34,401 bases of DNA from positions 1-34,401 of the forward strand of contig PAZL01000029.1 of NCBI GenBank assembly GCA_002715485.1, read 5' to 3'. The DNA comes from Aequorivita sp. (GTDB taxonomy: Bacteria > Bacteroidota > Bacteroidia > Flavobacteriales > Flavobacteriaceae). Numbering within the stretch: the first letter of the stretch is position 1; each line of letters starts with the position of its first letter. The position numbers and the translations under genes were made by a program. The notes beneath the pieces were generated by a model. It was given only the letters and a program-made list of their open reading frames with translations. It searched no databases and was not told where the DNA came from. This document shows positions 1 through 8,589 of this stretch, piece after piece.

Positions 1-48
1 AAAGAGAAACATAGGAAATAAAAAAACTAAGACCAGGAAACCTTTCAT
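1..48 (-). CDS. Start of an exported protein, cut by window edge
   Basis: An ATG at 48-46 opens a frame that stays open for all 16 codons to the window edge. The visible residues are MKGFLVLVFLFPMFLF: one lysine followed by a purely hydrophobic run, which is the start of a signal peptide or membrane anchor. It begins 13 bases after the wzc stop codon on the same strand, so it is probably the next gene of the polysaccharide operon. Nothing can be said about its function. Confidence 0.5.
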   Translation of the reverse strand, partial: MKGFLVLVFLFPMFLF

Positions 49-61
49 AGTAAGTAGCAGC

Positions 62-2449
62 TTATTGCTTATTCAAAATTCGTTTCAGCAACGACCGTTC
101 TTCCCTCGCATAGGCATAGCCATATTTATTTCCGTAGCCAAAATTGTTCAGATTTACATTGTTCAAAACAATAGCCACATTTGCCAATCGGCCATCATCG
201 ATTGCATCTTGTGGAAAATCGAGCAAACGTTTATCTGTATAACCAGCACGCACTACGTACAGCGTAATATCCGCCAACTTGTTAATCAAAATAGTATCTG
301 TAACCAACATCGATGGCGCAGTATCCATAATGATATAATCAAACTCTTTTTTAAGTTCTTCCACAAAGGTTGTGGTCCGCTTCTGCATTAACAATTCAGC
401 AGGGTTAGGTGGAATGGCACCAGAGAGAACAATACTCAAATTTTCATTGTAATCACTTTGCGACACAACATCTTCTACCTCAATATCGTCATATACAATA
501 TATTCTGTAAGTCCTTTGCTATTTTTTAAATGCTCTGGCAAATACCGTTGCAATTGTGGATTACGAATATCAGCGCCCACAAGCACTACCTTTTTCCCTG
601 TAAGGGATAAGGTCAATGCTAAATTGAAAGCCACGAAAGTTTTTCCTTCGCCCTTTATAGTTGATGTTACAATGAGTGTTTTCCCTTTCTCGTTTTCTTC
701 GAGTTTATTGATAAATAGATACTGTAGATTGGTCCGCAATATTCTATAGGCTTCGGCCATAATACTACGGTCGTTATGCTGTATTAAATCTGCTTCGTTG
801 CGTTTTATTCTCGGGATTTCTCCAATAATTGGCGTAGCTGGAAGATGGCGTTCCACATCTCTTCGGGAGGCTACTTTTGTATTTAAAAGATTAACTCCAT
901 AAATTCCCATAAAAGGAATCAAAAGTCCTGCTAAAAGTGCCCCCAAGTATATTAAAGGTTTTTTGGGGGAAACAGGCTTTTTTGTACTGTATGCATTATC
1001 CACAACTTTAGCCTTGGGCGATGTTGCCGCCAATGTAATTGATGCTTCTTCCCTTTGCTGAAGCAAGAAAAGATATAGCTGCTCTTTGATAGTCTGCTGT
1101 CTTTCAATACCTCTAAAAATCTTTTCCTTTGCTGGTACTTGTGCTATACGCGAATTCAATGTAGATTCCTGATAATTAATATCTTTCATTGCAATTTTTA
1201 AAGCATTGCTCGAATTTTTTAAACTGCTCAGAATACTGGAACGCATCTGCTCAATTTGCGTGTCTACATTTTGAACAACAGGGTTCTTTTCAGTTGAACT
1301 CTGTAATAATTTATTGCGATATAGAATTAACTGGTTATAATTATTAACTGCCCCTGCCACTTCTTCACTTTCAATACCGATATTAGATGGTAAAAGCTCA
1401 TTATTAGAGCTATTTTCCATATAATCGATCATTGTTTTAGAGAGTTCCAACTGTGTTCCTACATCTAATTGCTTTTTATTAAACTCACTAGCATTTTCAA
1501 GTATTATCTGTGCCTCGGCCTGAATATCGGTCAGCCTGTTATCGCTTTTGAAAATCTGCTTATTACGCTCCACAGAATCTAGCTCACGAGTAATAATCTC
1601 AAGTCTTGAGTCTATAAATGCAGATGTATTTCTTGCAATTTCATTTCTATCAGCAATTGCATCTTGATTGTATTGTGATACAAGCTCGTCGAGAAAATCC
1701 TCAGCCTTTTCGGTTACTGGAGTTAGCATACTCAGCTCGAGCACATTGCTGGATTTAATTTCGTTTTCTATAACAACTTTACCTTGGTAATCCAGTGCCA
1801 CGTTCTCAATAGGGCGATATGTTACAACCACGGTCCTATCTAAAAAGGATTCAAAATTTTCTTTATTCTCAAGATTTGGAAGAATGGTTATTTCGCCAAA
1901 TGGCAAAGAAAGTTGTTCCCCAAATTTATAAGTTCCCTCAAAAGTTTTTGCCTCATCTTCCAATATAAATTCGGTGGCAGATAGCACTTCAATGTACAAT
2001 TTTGGAACACTTATTTTGTTCCCTATCTCCTTAAAAGATTGATATTGTACATTAAAAGGAATGTAGGAATAAATTTCAGAAGTTTTTATTGCGCCTACCG
2101 ATTCGTATTTTATGTTTAGCCCAAGTTCCTTTATTGTTTTTGATATGATACGTTTGGAATTAAAAATAGCCAATTCATTATCAATCTTGCTAGTATTGAA
2201 TCTTGACAGAAAACTACCAAATTGTGAAAAAGCAGCCATCTCCATTGGGCTACTGGCGCTTTTTTCGTCTTTGATGATTATGGTTGCGCGGGTTTGGTAG
2301 AGTGCGGTGGTATATCTTAAATAAATAAATGCAAGTACCAAAGCAACTACGGCGCCTAAGACAAAAAGATACCAATAGCGTGTATATTGTTCAATTATTT
2401 CGCGGATTGATGTTTCCTTGGTCTCTGGCTTATATCGGTTTTCCTCCAT
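62..2449 (-). CDS. wzc: Wzc-type polysaccharide co-polymerase / BY-kinase
   Basis: 795-aa inner-membrane chain-length regulator with an autophosphorylating tyrosine kinase, acting with Wza and the Wzy polymerase in capsule or exopolysaccharide export. A Wzz-type N-terminus has a first membrane helix at about residues 26-45. A long coiled-coil periplasmic part follows, and a second helix lies near 505-525. The cytoplasmic kinase has Walker A KGEGKT at 599-604, Walker A' VGADIRNP near 625-631 and Walker B DYIIMDT at 704-710. The C-terminal tail carries a tyrosine cluster (Tyr772, 776, 778, 780), the usual autophosphorylation site. It is the penultimate gene of the cluster seen here, 16 bases after wza. 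No partner tyrosine phosphatase is visible. The family is certain; the polymer is inferred. Confidence 0.95.
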   Translation of the reverse strand: MEENRYKPETKETSIREIIEQYTRYWYLFVLGAVVALVLAFIYLRYTTALYQTRATIIIKDEKSASSPMEMAAFSQFGSFLSRFNTSKIDNELAIFNSKRIISKTIKELGLNIKYESVGAIKTSEIYSYIPFNVQYQSFKEIGNKISVPKLYIEVLSATEFILEDEAKTFEGTYKFGEQLSLPFGEITILPNLENKENFESFLDRTVVVTYRPIENVALDYQGKVVIENEIKSSNVLELSMLTPVTEKAEDFLDELVSQYNQDAIADRNEIARNTSAFIDSRLEIITRELDSVERNKQIFKSDNRLTDIQAEAQIILENASEFNKKQLDVGTQLELSKTMIDYMENSSNNELLPSNIGIESEEVAGAVNNYNQLILYRNKLLQSSTEKNPVVQNVDTQIEQMRSSILSSLKNSSNALKIAMKDINYQESTLNSRIAQVPAKEKIFRGIERQQTIKEQLYLFLLQQREEASITLAATSPKAKVVDNAYSTKKPVSPKKPLIYLGALLAGLLIPFMGIYGVNLLNTKVASRRDVERHLPATPIIGEIPRIKRNEADLIQHNDRSIMAEAYRILRTNLQYLFINKLEENEKGKTLIVTSTIKGEGKTFVAFNLALTLSLTGKKVVLVGADIRNPQLQRYLPEHLKNSKGLTEYIVYDDIEVEDVVSQSDYNENLSIVLSGAIPPNPAELLMQKRTTTFVEELKKEFDYIIMDTAPSMLVTDTILINKLADITLYVVRAGYTDKRLLDFPQDAIDDGRLANVAIVLNNVNLNNFGYGNKYGYAYAREERSLLKRILNKQ

Positions 2450-2465
2450 AACAATTGGGGGTATA

Positions 2466-3221
2466 TTATCGGGTTAAAAGAATAACGGTGCTTAGTACAA
2501 CCGTTACGAGTGAAAGAAGCGCGGGAACATCTGGAATAAACCCTGATTTGCGGACTCCTTTTAACGAAGGCTCAACGTAAACTATGTCGTTCTGCTTTAA
2601 AAAATAATAAGGTGATGTAAAAAGGTCTGAACTGGTATAGTCAATCCTGGCTACTTTACGCACACCATTTTCTTCACGTATAACCGTAACCTCCGTACGC
2701 TTTCCGTCTATGGTCAAATCTCCTGCCAAGGCAATTGCCTCTGGCAAGGTGACCCGTTCGTCCTGAATTCGGAAGACACCGGGATTTCTCACTTCTCCAA
2801 TTACCGTTATTTTGAAATTGATGATACGTACATCCACTACCACATCCGTTATATATTCTGAAAGCTTGGCTTTTAATTCCTCTTCTACTATACCTCTTGT
2901 TTTTCCCATCACTGAAAGGGTACCCAAAACTGGAAAACGAATATCTCCATCAGCATCCACTAAATACCCCTGTAACTGTATGTTGTTTGTTACGGGAGCT
3001 CCTTCTGAACCAATAGTGCGTTTGAATGGCCTTACTACTTCCTCGTCTATGGAAGATACGGTTATATAAAGAATATCATTGGGCTCAATGATAGGCTCAA
3101 AAGAGGTTTCAATTTCTTTCAAGTTTAGATTTTCAGCATCTTGAAAATACAAGATTTCCTTTTTTGTAGCACAAGAAAAAAGACTTGAACAGATTAAAAG
3201 CAGTATTGCAATTTTATTCAT
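2466..3221 (-). CDS. wza: Wza-type outer-membrane polysaccharide export lipoprotein
   Basis: 251 aa. The N-terminus is a lipoprotein signal peptide ending in SLFSC, with Cys17 as the lipidated residue. A polysaccharide export (Poly_export) domain spans about 40-135 and an SLBB-like domain about 140-210, with the typical VIGEVRNPGVF stretch. The C-terminus is hydrophobic (about 232-250). It should form the outer-membrane exit channel that couples to Wzc. It is shorter than E. coli Wza (about 380 aa), as is common for Bacteroidota exporters. The ATG at 3221 lies about 20 bases after a TATATTTG -7 box, so it may be transcribed on its own with wzc. Confidence 0.93.
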   Translation of the reverse strand: MNKIAILLLICSSLFSCATKKEILYFQDAENLNLKEIETSFEPIIEPNDILYITVSSIDEEVVRPFKRTIGSEGAPVTNNIQLQGYLVDADGDIRFPVLGTLSVMGKTRGIVEEELKAKLSEYITDVVVDVRIINFKITVIGEVRNPGVFRIQDERVTLPEAIALAGDLTIDGKRTEVTVIREENGVRKVARIDYTSSDLFTSPYYFLKQNDIVYVEPSLKGVRKSGFIPDVPALLSLVTVVLSTVILLTR

Positions 3222-3241
3222 TAAAGTTATTTTTTAAGGCG

Positions 3242-3249
3242 CAAATATA
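3242..3249 (-). promoter_or_regulatory. Candidate -7 box for wza
   Basis: TATATTTG on the minus strand is a perfect match to the Bacteroidota TAnnTTTG -7 element and would give a leader of about 14 bases. It sits beside an imperfect dyad centred on AAGGCCTT at about 3250-3257. I see no convincing -33 TTTG. Confidence 0.45.
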
Positions 3250-3308
3250 AGGCCTTCATATATTATAGCAGGTGTTTATTTAGTATCTCTGGGGATGAAA
3301 ATTCGAGA

Positions 3309-5234
3309 TTATGTGTGTTTCTGAACATCCAAAACTTCAAATTCTGAATTTTTGCTCAAAAACTCTGGAATCAATTCTTTTAACTTTTTTACTATTTCTT
3401 TACTTTTTCCGTTTTCAGAAATAGAAATAATTTCTTGCATCTTGGCAGCTATTAGCTCATATTCCACAACGGGAACTTTAGAAACCATAATTTTGGGGTG
3501 ATAGGTAGGCAATGAGGTACTACTGTCGTTCAACAATTCTTCGTATAACTTCTCACCGGGTCTTAGCCCTGTGATTTCAATATCAATATCCTCATATGGT
3601 TTTAATCCCGAAAGACGAATCATTCGTTTCGCCATGTCAAGAATTTTTATGGGTTTGCCCATATCGAAAACGTAAATTTCGCCTCCATTACCCATAGTTC
3701 CAGCCTGTAGCACCAATTGGCAGGCTTCACTTATGGTCATAAAATATCTAATAATATCTTTATGGGTTACGGTTAATGGCCCGCCAGCTGCAATTTGCTT
3801 TCTGAAATAAGGAATAACAGATCCGTTGGAACCCAATACATTTCCAAAACGGGTTGTGATAAAGCGTGTATTGTTGTTAACGTGATTTTGAAGTGATTGT
3901 ACATACATTTCCGCAGCACGCTTTGAAGCTCCCATTACATTTGTTGGGTTGACAGCTTTGTCCGTAGAAATCATTACAAATTTATCAACATTGTGCTTTA
4001 CTGAGAGATTTGCTAAATTGATAGTCCCGCCAATATTCACATAAATTGCTTCGTGCGGATTCTTTTCAATTAAAGGTACATGCTTATATGCCGCGGCATG
4101 ATAAACCAAGTCAAACTTGTATTTTGCAAAAAGCATTTCCATCCTTTCGCGGTTTCTTATATCTGCTAATAGGATTGAAAAACTCAAACCTTCGTGATGC
4201 TGATTCATGTAAAGTTCCATATCATGGAGGGCAGACTCAGCGTTATCCAAAATGACAATTTTCATTGGCTTAAAAGCCGCCAATTGTTTTACAATTTCAC
4301 TTCCAATAGAACCCGCACCCCCAGTAACTAAGATAGTTTTGCCCCGCAGGTCGTTTTTTATGAGTTCCACATCCATGGCTATTTGAGAGCGCTCTAGCAG
4401 ATCTTCAATCTGAATAGGTTTTATCTGTGTTTGAATATCCTCTTTTCTATTCCAGTGTTCCACAAGAGGCACATTAAAGATTTCAACCTTATTTGCCAAA
4501 CAAGCTTCAACAATTTGATTTTTTTCTTTAATGTTAAGAGATTCGCTAACTATTAAAACTCCATCTAGGTTATGCTGAGCCAAAAGTTCAGTAAACTCAT
4601 TGGATTCCGTAGTTATGGGCACTGAAAAAACTGGCTTGTTCAGAATTTTCAAACTCTTATTTATTTGGTTTTCAGTAATAAAGCCCACCAATTTGTATGG
4701 AAGGTTTGATTCTGTAGTTAGGGCTTTACCCAAGGAGATTGTTTGATCATCCGTGCCCAGTATCACTACTCTTTTCTTTAGCTTTCCAGTCGCACTAGCC
4801 TTTAGATATTGATATGCTTCTTTTACAGCAATTCTGAAGAAAAGCATAAAGGTGAAGGAAAAAAACATGTAAAGTAAAATTCCTGTAGTAAGGAATATTT
4901 TGTTCCCTGCGAAGGCAAAGTAAATATAGTTGAAAATAACAGCTGTTATAGCTGTTAAAAAAGAAGAAGACGCTACTTTAAAGACATCTGTAAATGTGGA
5001 GTGGCGAACAATCCCTGCATAAGTTCTTAAAGCATAGAAAAAGAAAATATTAATGGATAAAAGAAAGACCGCCCTAAAAGGAGTAGGCCAGGTGGAATGA
5101 AAATTTAAAGGCGTGCCATCCAATATCAAAAACATTAGGGCGAAAGAAATGATACATATAAAAATGTCCAATAAAAACACAGCCCAACGCGGAAGATATT
5201 TTTGATCTAAAAAGGTCAATTTTTTTGTTCGCAT
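3309..5234 (-). CDS. pglF: Membrane UDP-GlcNAc 4,6-dehydratase (PglF/CapD family)
   Basis: Predicted to convert UDP-GlcNAc to the 4-keto-6-deoxy sugar, the first step toward UDP-2,4-diacetamido-2,4,6-trideoxyhexose. Four N-terminal membrane helices (about residues 18-135) precede a CoA/NAD-binding-like linker and a C-terminal SDR domain. The Rossmann motif TGGAGSIGSE lies near 304-313 and the catalytic-region motif STDKAVNPTNVMGASK near 423-438. I chose the ATG at 5234 (MRTKKL, 641 aa). An in-frame GTG at 5270 would add 12 residues that do not look conserved. A TATATTTG box precedes the gene. It follows the aminotransferase pglE. The SDR family assignment is certain and the exact stereochemistry of the product is inferred. 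Confidence 0.9.
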   Translation of the reverse strand: MRTKKLTFLDQKYLPRWAVFLLDIFICIISFALMFLILDGTPLNFHSTWPTPFRAVFLLSINIFFFYALRTYAGIVRHSTFTDVFKVASSSFLTAITAVIFNYIYFAFAGNKIFLTTGILLYMFFSFTFMLFFRIAVKEAYQYLKASATGKLKKRVVILGTDDQTISLGKALTTESNLPYKLVGFITENQINKSLKILNKPVFSVPITTESNEFTELLAQHNLDGVLIVSESLNIKEKNQIVEACLANKVEIFNVPLVEHWNRKEDIQTQIKPIQIEDLLERSQIAMDVELIKNDLRGKTILVTGGAGSIGSEIVKQLAAFKPMKIVILDNAESALHDMELYMNQHHEGLSFSILLADIRNRERMEMLFAKYKFDLVYHAAAYKHVPLIEKNPHEAIYVNIGGTINLANLSVKHNVDKFVMISTDKAVNPTNVMGASKRAAEMYVQSLQNHVNNNTRFITTRFGNVLGSNGSVIPYFRKQIAAGGPLTVTHKDIIRYFMTISEACQLVLQAGTMGNGGEIYVFDMGKPIKILDMAKRMIRLSGLKPYEDIDIEITGLRPGEKLYEELLNDSSTSLPTYHPKIMVSKVPVVEYELIAAKMQEIISISENGKSKEIVKKLKELIPEFLSKNSEFEVLDVQKHT

Positions 5235-5291
5235 TATAATTTTTGAAAAAAGAGTAATATTATGAAACACGATTCATTCGATTTGGGGCTA

Positions 5292-5299
5292 CAAATATA
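5292..5299 (-). promoter_or_regulatory. Candidate -7 box for pglF
   Basis: TATATTTG on the minus strand, just after the pglE stop codon and about 57 bases before the preferred pglF ATG. It matches TAnnTTTG exactly, but no clear -33 element is seen. Confidence 0.35.
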
Positions 5300-5301
5300 C
5301 C

Positions 5302-6441
5302 TCAATTATCGATGAAACGCACTAAAACATCGTTAATCTTAACTTTTTCTTTAATTGTCAAATTCGAACCAGAGGGTAAACAAAGGCCGATATCGAATAG
5401 ATTCTCTGAAACTTTCCCGCCAAAATATGGAGCATTCTTAAATACAGGCTGTAAATGCATCGGCTTCCATAACGGTCTGCACTCAATATTATTTTCTGCC
5501 ATTGCCAACCTAATTTCTTCACTTGAAAAACCACAAACATTTTTATCTACAAGAACACAGGAAAGCCAATGGTTTGAAAAATAATTTTTGTTAGGTTCTG
5601 TGAATAATTTAACTCCATCTGTATTCTTAAAGATATCTTTGTAAAAGTCGTTCATTTTTCTTCGCAAAGCAACGTGTTTGTCTAATATCTCCATTTGTCC
5701 GCGACCTATGCCTGCTGAAATATTGCTCAACCTATAATTATAACCTATTTCAGAATGTTGGTAATGTGGTGCCGCATCCCTTGCTTGAGTTGCCAAGAAA
5801 ATAGCTTTTTCCTTGTGTTTCAAATTTCGGGATACCAAAGCACCTCCTCCCGAAGTTGTAATGATTTTGTTTCCATTGAAAGATAGGATGGATATATCTC
5901 CAAAGGTGCCACATTTTTGTCCCTTATAACTGCTTCCCAATGCTTCGGCACTATCCTCAACTATCGGGATTTCATATTTTTCTGAAATTTTCTTTATTTC
6001 TTCAGCTCTGTAGGGCATTCCGTAAAGATGAACGGCTATGATTGCTTTGGGTTTTTTACCCTTTGCAATACGGTCTTTTATAGCTTCCTCCAAATGGTTC
6101 GGACAAATGTTCCAAGTTTCGGGTTCGCTATCAACAAAAATTGGAGTTGCCCCTTGATAGACTATGGGGTTTGCAGAGGCAGAAAATGTCATACTTTGGC
6201 AGATTACCTCATCACCTTTACCCACTCCCAATAAAATTAAGGCTAAATGCAATGCTGCGGTTCCCGAACTCAAAGCTGCAACGTGGTTTCCATTCCCAAG
6301 ATAGCTTTCCAAATCTTTTTCAAAACCTATTACATTTGGGCCCAGAGGTGCAATCCAATTAGTATCGAAAGCTTCTTTAACAAAAGATTGCTCTGTACCG
6401 CCCATATGGGGAGAAGAAAGGTATATTTTTGATTCTGACAT
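5302..6441 (-). CDS. pglE: PLP-dependent sugar aminotransferase (DegT/DnrJ/EryC1, PglE-like)
   Basis: 379 aa, full length for the family. Predicted to aminate C4 of the keto sugar made by PglF, using pyridoxal phosphate and glutamate. The PLP-binding aspartate is in VEDSAEALGS (Asp163). The Schiff-base lysine is in SFNGNKIITTSGGG (Lys192). The substrate-side ALSSGTAALHLAL motif lies at about 56-68. It sits directly upstream of pglF, matching the Pgl pathway order. The ATG at 6441 has a TACTTTTG box about 20 bases upstream. Homologues with other sugar substrates exist, so specificity rests on the neighbours. Confidence 0.93.
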   Translation of the reverse strand: MSESKIYLSSPHMGGTEQSFVKEAFDTNWIAPLGPNVIGFEKDLESYLGNGNHVAALSSGTAALHLALILLGVGKGDEVICQSMTFSASANPIVYQGATPIFVDSEPETWNICPNHLEEAIKDRIAKGKKPKAIIAVHLYGMPYRAEEIKKISEKYEIPIVEDSAEALGSSYKGQKCGTFGDISILSFNGNKIITTSGGGALVSRNLKHKEKAIFLATQARDAAPHYQHSEIGYNYRLSNISAGIGRGQMEILDKHVALRRKMNDFYKDIFKNTDGVKLFTEPNKNYFSNHWLSCVLVDKNVCGFSSEEIRLAMAENNIECRPLWKPMHLQPVFKNAPYFGGKVSENLFDIGLCLPSGSNLTIKEKVKINDVLVRFIDN

Positions 6442-6461
6442 AACTGTCTACAATTTTTTTG

Positions 6462-6469
6462 CAAAAGTA
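6462..6469 (-). promoter_or_regulatory. Candidate -7 box for pglE
   Basis: TACTTTTG on the minus strand matches TAnnTTTG exactly. It lies 20 bases before the pglE ATG, inside a 177-base intergenic gap. No -33 box is obvious. Confidence 0.4.
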
Positions 6470-6618
6470 AGCAGTTTTAGAAGTATGCCCGCACTTTATC
6501 GCTATAAAGTTACCAACCAATTCCACAATAGTTTACGGTTACTGCTTACTATCAAAATATAAATAATTATTGCTTGTCTCAATTTCCACCATCTTGACTC
6601 GTAATTTGTATCCTTAAT

Positions 6619-7134
6619 TCAAATCCCTCCCGTTTTACGCAATAAACACTTCCATAAAATCCTTAAATCTTCTAAAAAAGATTGATTGTAATAGTATTCA
6701 AGGTTCATTTGCACTTTATCAGGAAATATAACCGTGTCGTTATAGTACAGAGGATCCTGCTGTGCAGCCAAGAGTGTCTCCTCGTTAAAATATTTCAGTG
6801 CAGCCCTACTGCAAAACCCAGGTTTTAATTTTAGAAGCTTCCGGGAATCTCCCTGCAATTGGTCATAATAGCCGGGTATATCGGGCCGTGGCCCTACAAA
6901 ACTCATTTGCCCCAGAATGATATTTAAAAGTTGTGGCAACTCATCCAACTTGGAACGTCGCAGAAATTTACCATAATTTGAAATATTTCCCTTTTTATTA
7001 TGCATACTTCGGATTTTATAAATAGTGAACAGTTTACCATACTGCCCTACCCGTGTTTGAAGAAAAAGGCCTTTGCCTGTATCTATAAAAGCAAAAAAAA
7101 TTAATATAAGGATTAACCAACCGAAAATTAGCAA
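6619..7134 (-). CDS. Second sugar-phosphate transferase, start codon lost
   Basis: 171 aa when read from the TTG at 7134. It is a monotopic phosphoglycosyltransferase of the PglC/WbaP C-terminal type, which moves a sugar-1-phosphate onto undecaprenyl phosphate. The catalytic Asp-Glu pair is in [10 protein letters not shown] (64-65), followed by [14 protein letters not shown]. The frame stays open upstream to a TGA at 7221-7219. Those codons read ...IRTFIKRTFDISLAITI, which is the normal start of this family. They contain no ATG, GTG or TTG, and an ATA sits at 7185 where an ATG would fit. The TTG start would therefore remove the N-terminal part of the membrane helix. It may be a decaying duplicate of the PglC at 7920-8525, or use a very rare start. 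Confidence 0.75.
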   Translation of the reverse strand: MLIFGWLILILIFFAFIDTGKGLFLQTRVGQYGKLFTIYKIRSMHNKKGNISNYGKFLRRSKLDELPQLLNIILGQMSFVGPRPDIPGYYDQLQGDSRKLLKLKPGFCSRAALKYFNEETLLAAQQDPLYYNDTVIFPDKVQMNLEYYYNQSFLEDLRILWKCLLRKTGGI

Positions 7135-7275
7135 GATTGTGATAGCAAGGGATATGTCAAATGTTCTTTTGATAAAAGTGCGTATTTTGGGTTTGATTTC
7201 TAGGTTTAGGTCTAGTGTTCAGTAGGCGGTGGGGAGCTGTCTCTTCTTGTATAATAATATGAAATCAATAATAAA

Positions 7276-7917
7276 TTAGTTTTGCTTGATAATCTTAGCA
7301 GGAATACCCACGGCTGTACAGTTTGAAGGTAAGGACTTAGATACAACCGCCCCCGCCCCTACAACAGCATTTCTACCAATTTCCAATTGGTTGATAATTT
7401 TCGCTCCAGTGCCAATATATACACCCTGATGAATAATCACTTCCCCAGAAATATTAACGGAAGGCATGGCCGAAGAGTAATGTTTAATTATTGTATCATG
7501 GCCCACAGTACACATTAAGTTTAATATAACAAAATCTTGAATTTCTATATTGCATGTAAGAACAGTCCCTGCGCAAATTATACATCCTTTCCCAATTGAA
7601 ACAAAATCATCACTACAAATTACAGAAGGATGTATAAGAGTAGGGAATTTTACATTCACATTTTTTAATTGGTCAATTATTTTTTGCTTTGTTTCTGGTG
7701 CACCTATAGCTATAGCAACATAAGTTGATGATGATAATTTATTCAAATCTGATATACCCCCCAATACTTTATAACCATTAACCAACGTTCCTTTTTCGAT
7801 ACCGTCATCATAAAATCCTAAAAAATTATAGGTTGAGCGAATTTTATTAATATCGTCCACCAATACTTTTACTTCCCTCCCAAAACCTCCTGCTCCTATT
7901 ATTACAATATTTTTCAT
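7276..7917 (-). CDS. pglD: Sugar N-acetyltransferase, PglD/NeuD family
   Basis: 213 aa. An N-terminal nucleotide-sugar binding fold starts with IIGAGGFGREVKVLVDD. It is followed by a left-handed beta-helix of hexapeptide repeats (about 90-205) and ends with the common AVGIPAKIIK tail. Predicted to acetylate the C4 amino group made by PglE, using acetyl-CoA. The start codon lies 2 bases after the pglC stop, so the two are probably translationally coupled, an arrangement known from other Pgl loci. Some homologues act on sialic-acid precursors, but the PglF and PglE neighbours favour the bacillosamine-type route. Confidence 0.9.
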   Translation of the reverse strand: MKNIVIIGAGGFGREVKVLVDDINKIRSTYNFLGFYDDGIEKGTLVNGYKVLGGISDLNKLSSSTYVAIAIGAPETKQKIIDQLKNVNVKFPTLIHPSVICSDDFVSIGKGCIICAGTVLTCNIEIQDFVILNLMCTVGHDTIIKHYSSAMPSVNISGEVIIHQGVYIGTGAKIINQLEIGRNAVVGAGAVVSKSLPSNCTAVGIPAKIIKQN

Positions 7918-7919
7918 AA

Positions 7920-8525
7920 TTAATCTCCTTTAAACGCTTCAGCCGTAGCTTGGCCATCGGATGAAATCCCTTCTGATACCACTACTTTTTTTAAAGTTAA
8001 GAACAGTATTTTCAAATCTAATGCAAAGCTTTGGTGGGCTACATACCAAACATCATATTCAAACTTTTGTTCCCAACCGATGGCATTGCGGCCATTTATC
8101 TGTGCCCAGCCAGTAATCCCTGGTTTTACGTTATGCCGTATTCGCTGCCGATCAGTGTATAAAGGTAAGTATTCGGGCAATAACGGGCGTGGACCCACAA
8201 AGCTCATATCGCCTTTTAAAACATTTAGTAATTGTGGTAATTCATCCAAAGAGGTTTTACGCACAAAGCTACCTACAACAGTAAGTCGTTCCGCATCTGG
8301 CAACAATTGTCCTTCTTTATCTCGCCTATCGTTCATGGTCCTAAACTTCACTATTGTGAATATGCGTCCCCCTTTTCCCGGTCTTCGTTGGTAGAAAAAA
8401 GGTTTACCATGGTTTGCTATAGCTAGACACAACCAGACCAATAAAAAGATAGGACTTAAAAGGATTAAACCTAATAAAGCACAGATAAAATCTAAAAAGG
8501 GTTTTATGGTATCTTGATAATTCAA
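7920..8525 (-). CDS. pglC: Initiating sugar-phosphate transferase, PglC-like
   Basis: 201 aa, the usual length for PglC. A re-entrant N-terminal helix (about 8-36) is followed by the conserved [21 protein letters not shown] stretch in two parts, then the catalytic Asp94-Glu95 in [24 protein letters not shown] and [14 protein letters not shown]. It should transfer the phospho-sugar from the UDP-diacetamido sugar to undecaprenyl phosphate at the inner membrane, starting each repeat unit. The start is TTG at 8525: the only in-frame upstream option is closed by TAA at 8531-8529, and no ATG precedes the helix. A TATTTTTG box lies 18 bases upstream. Confidence 0.93.
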   Translation of the reverse strand: MNYQDTIKPFLDFICALLGLILLSPIFLLVWLCLAIANHGKPFFYQRRPGKGGRIFTIVKFRTMNDRRDKEGQLLPDAERLTVVGSFVRKTSLDELPQLLNVLKGDMSFVGPRPLLPEYLPLYTDRQRIRHNVKPGITGWAQINGRNAIGWEQKFEYDVWYVAHQSFALDLKILFLTLKKVVVSEGISSDGQATAEAFKGD

Positions 8526-8542
8526 TGGTTATGATTTTTTTA

Positions 8543-8550
8543 CAAAAATA
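8543..8550 (-). promoter_or_regulatory. Candidate -7 box for pglC
   Basis: TATTTTTG on the minus strand, an exact TAnnTTTG match in the 64-base gap between the GT4 gene and pglC. It supports the TTG start at 8525. No clear -33 element. Confidence 0.4.
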
Positions 8551-8589
8551 GAATTAAAATCAACTGTAATTAAGCTTAAAAATGAGCAA

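Noticed and set aside
5234-5270. GTG start giving pglF 12 more residues
   Set aside because: The extra residues MFHNITLFSKII do not resemble the family, and an ATG follows at the expected site.
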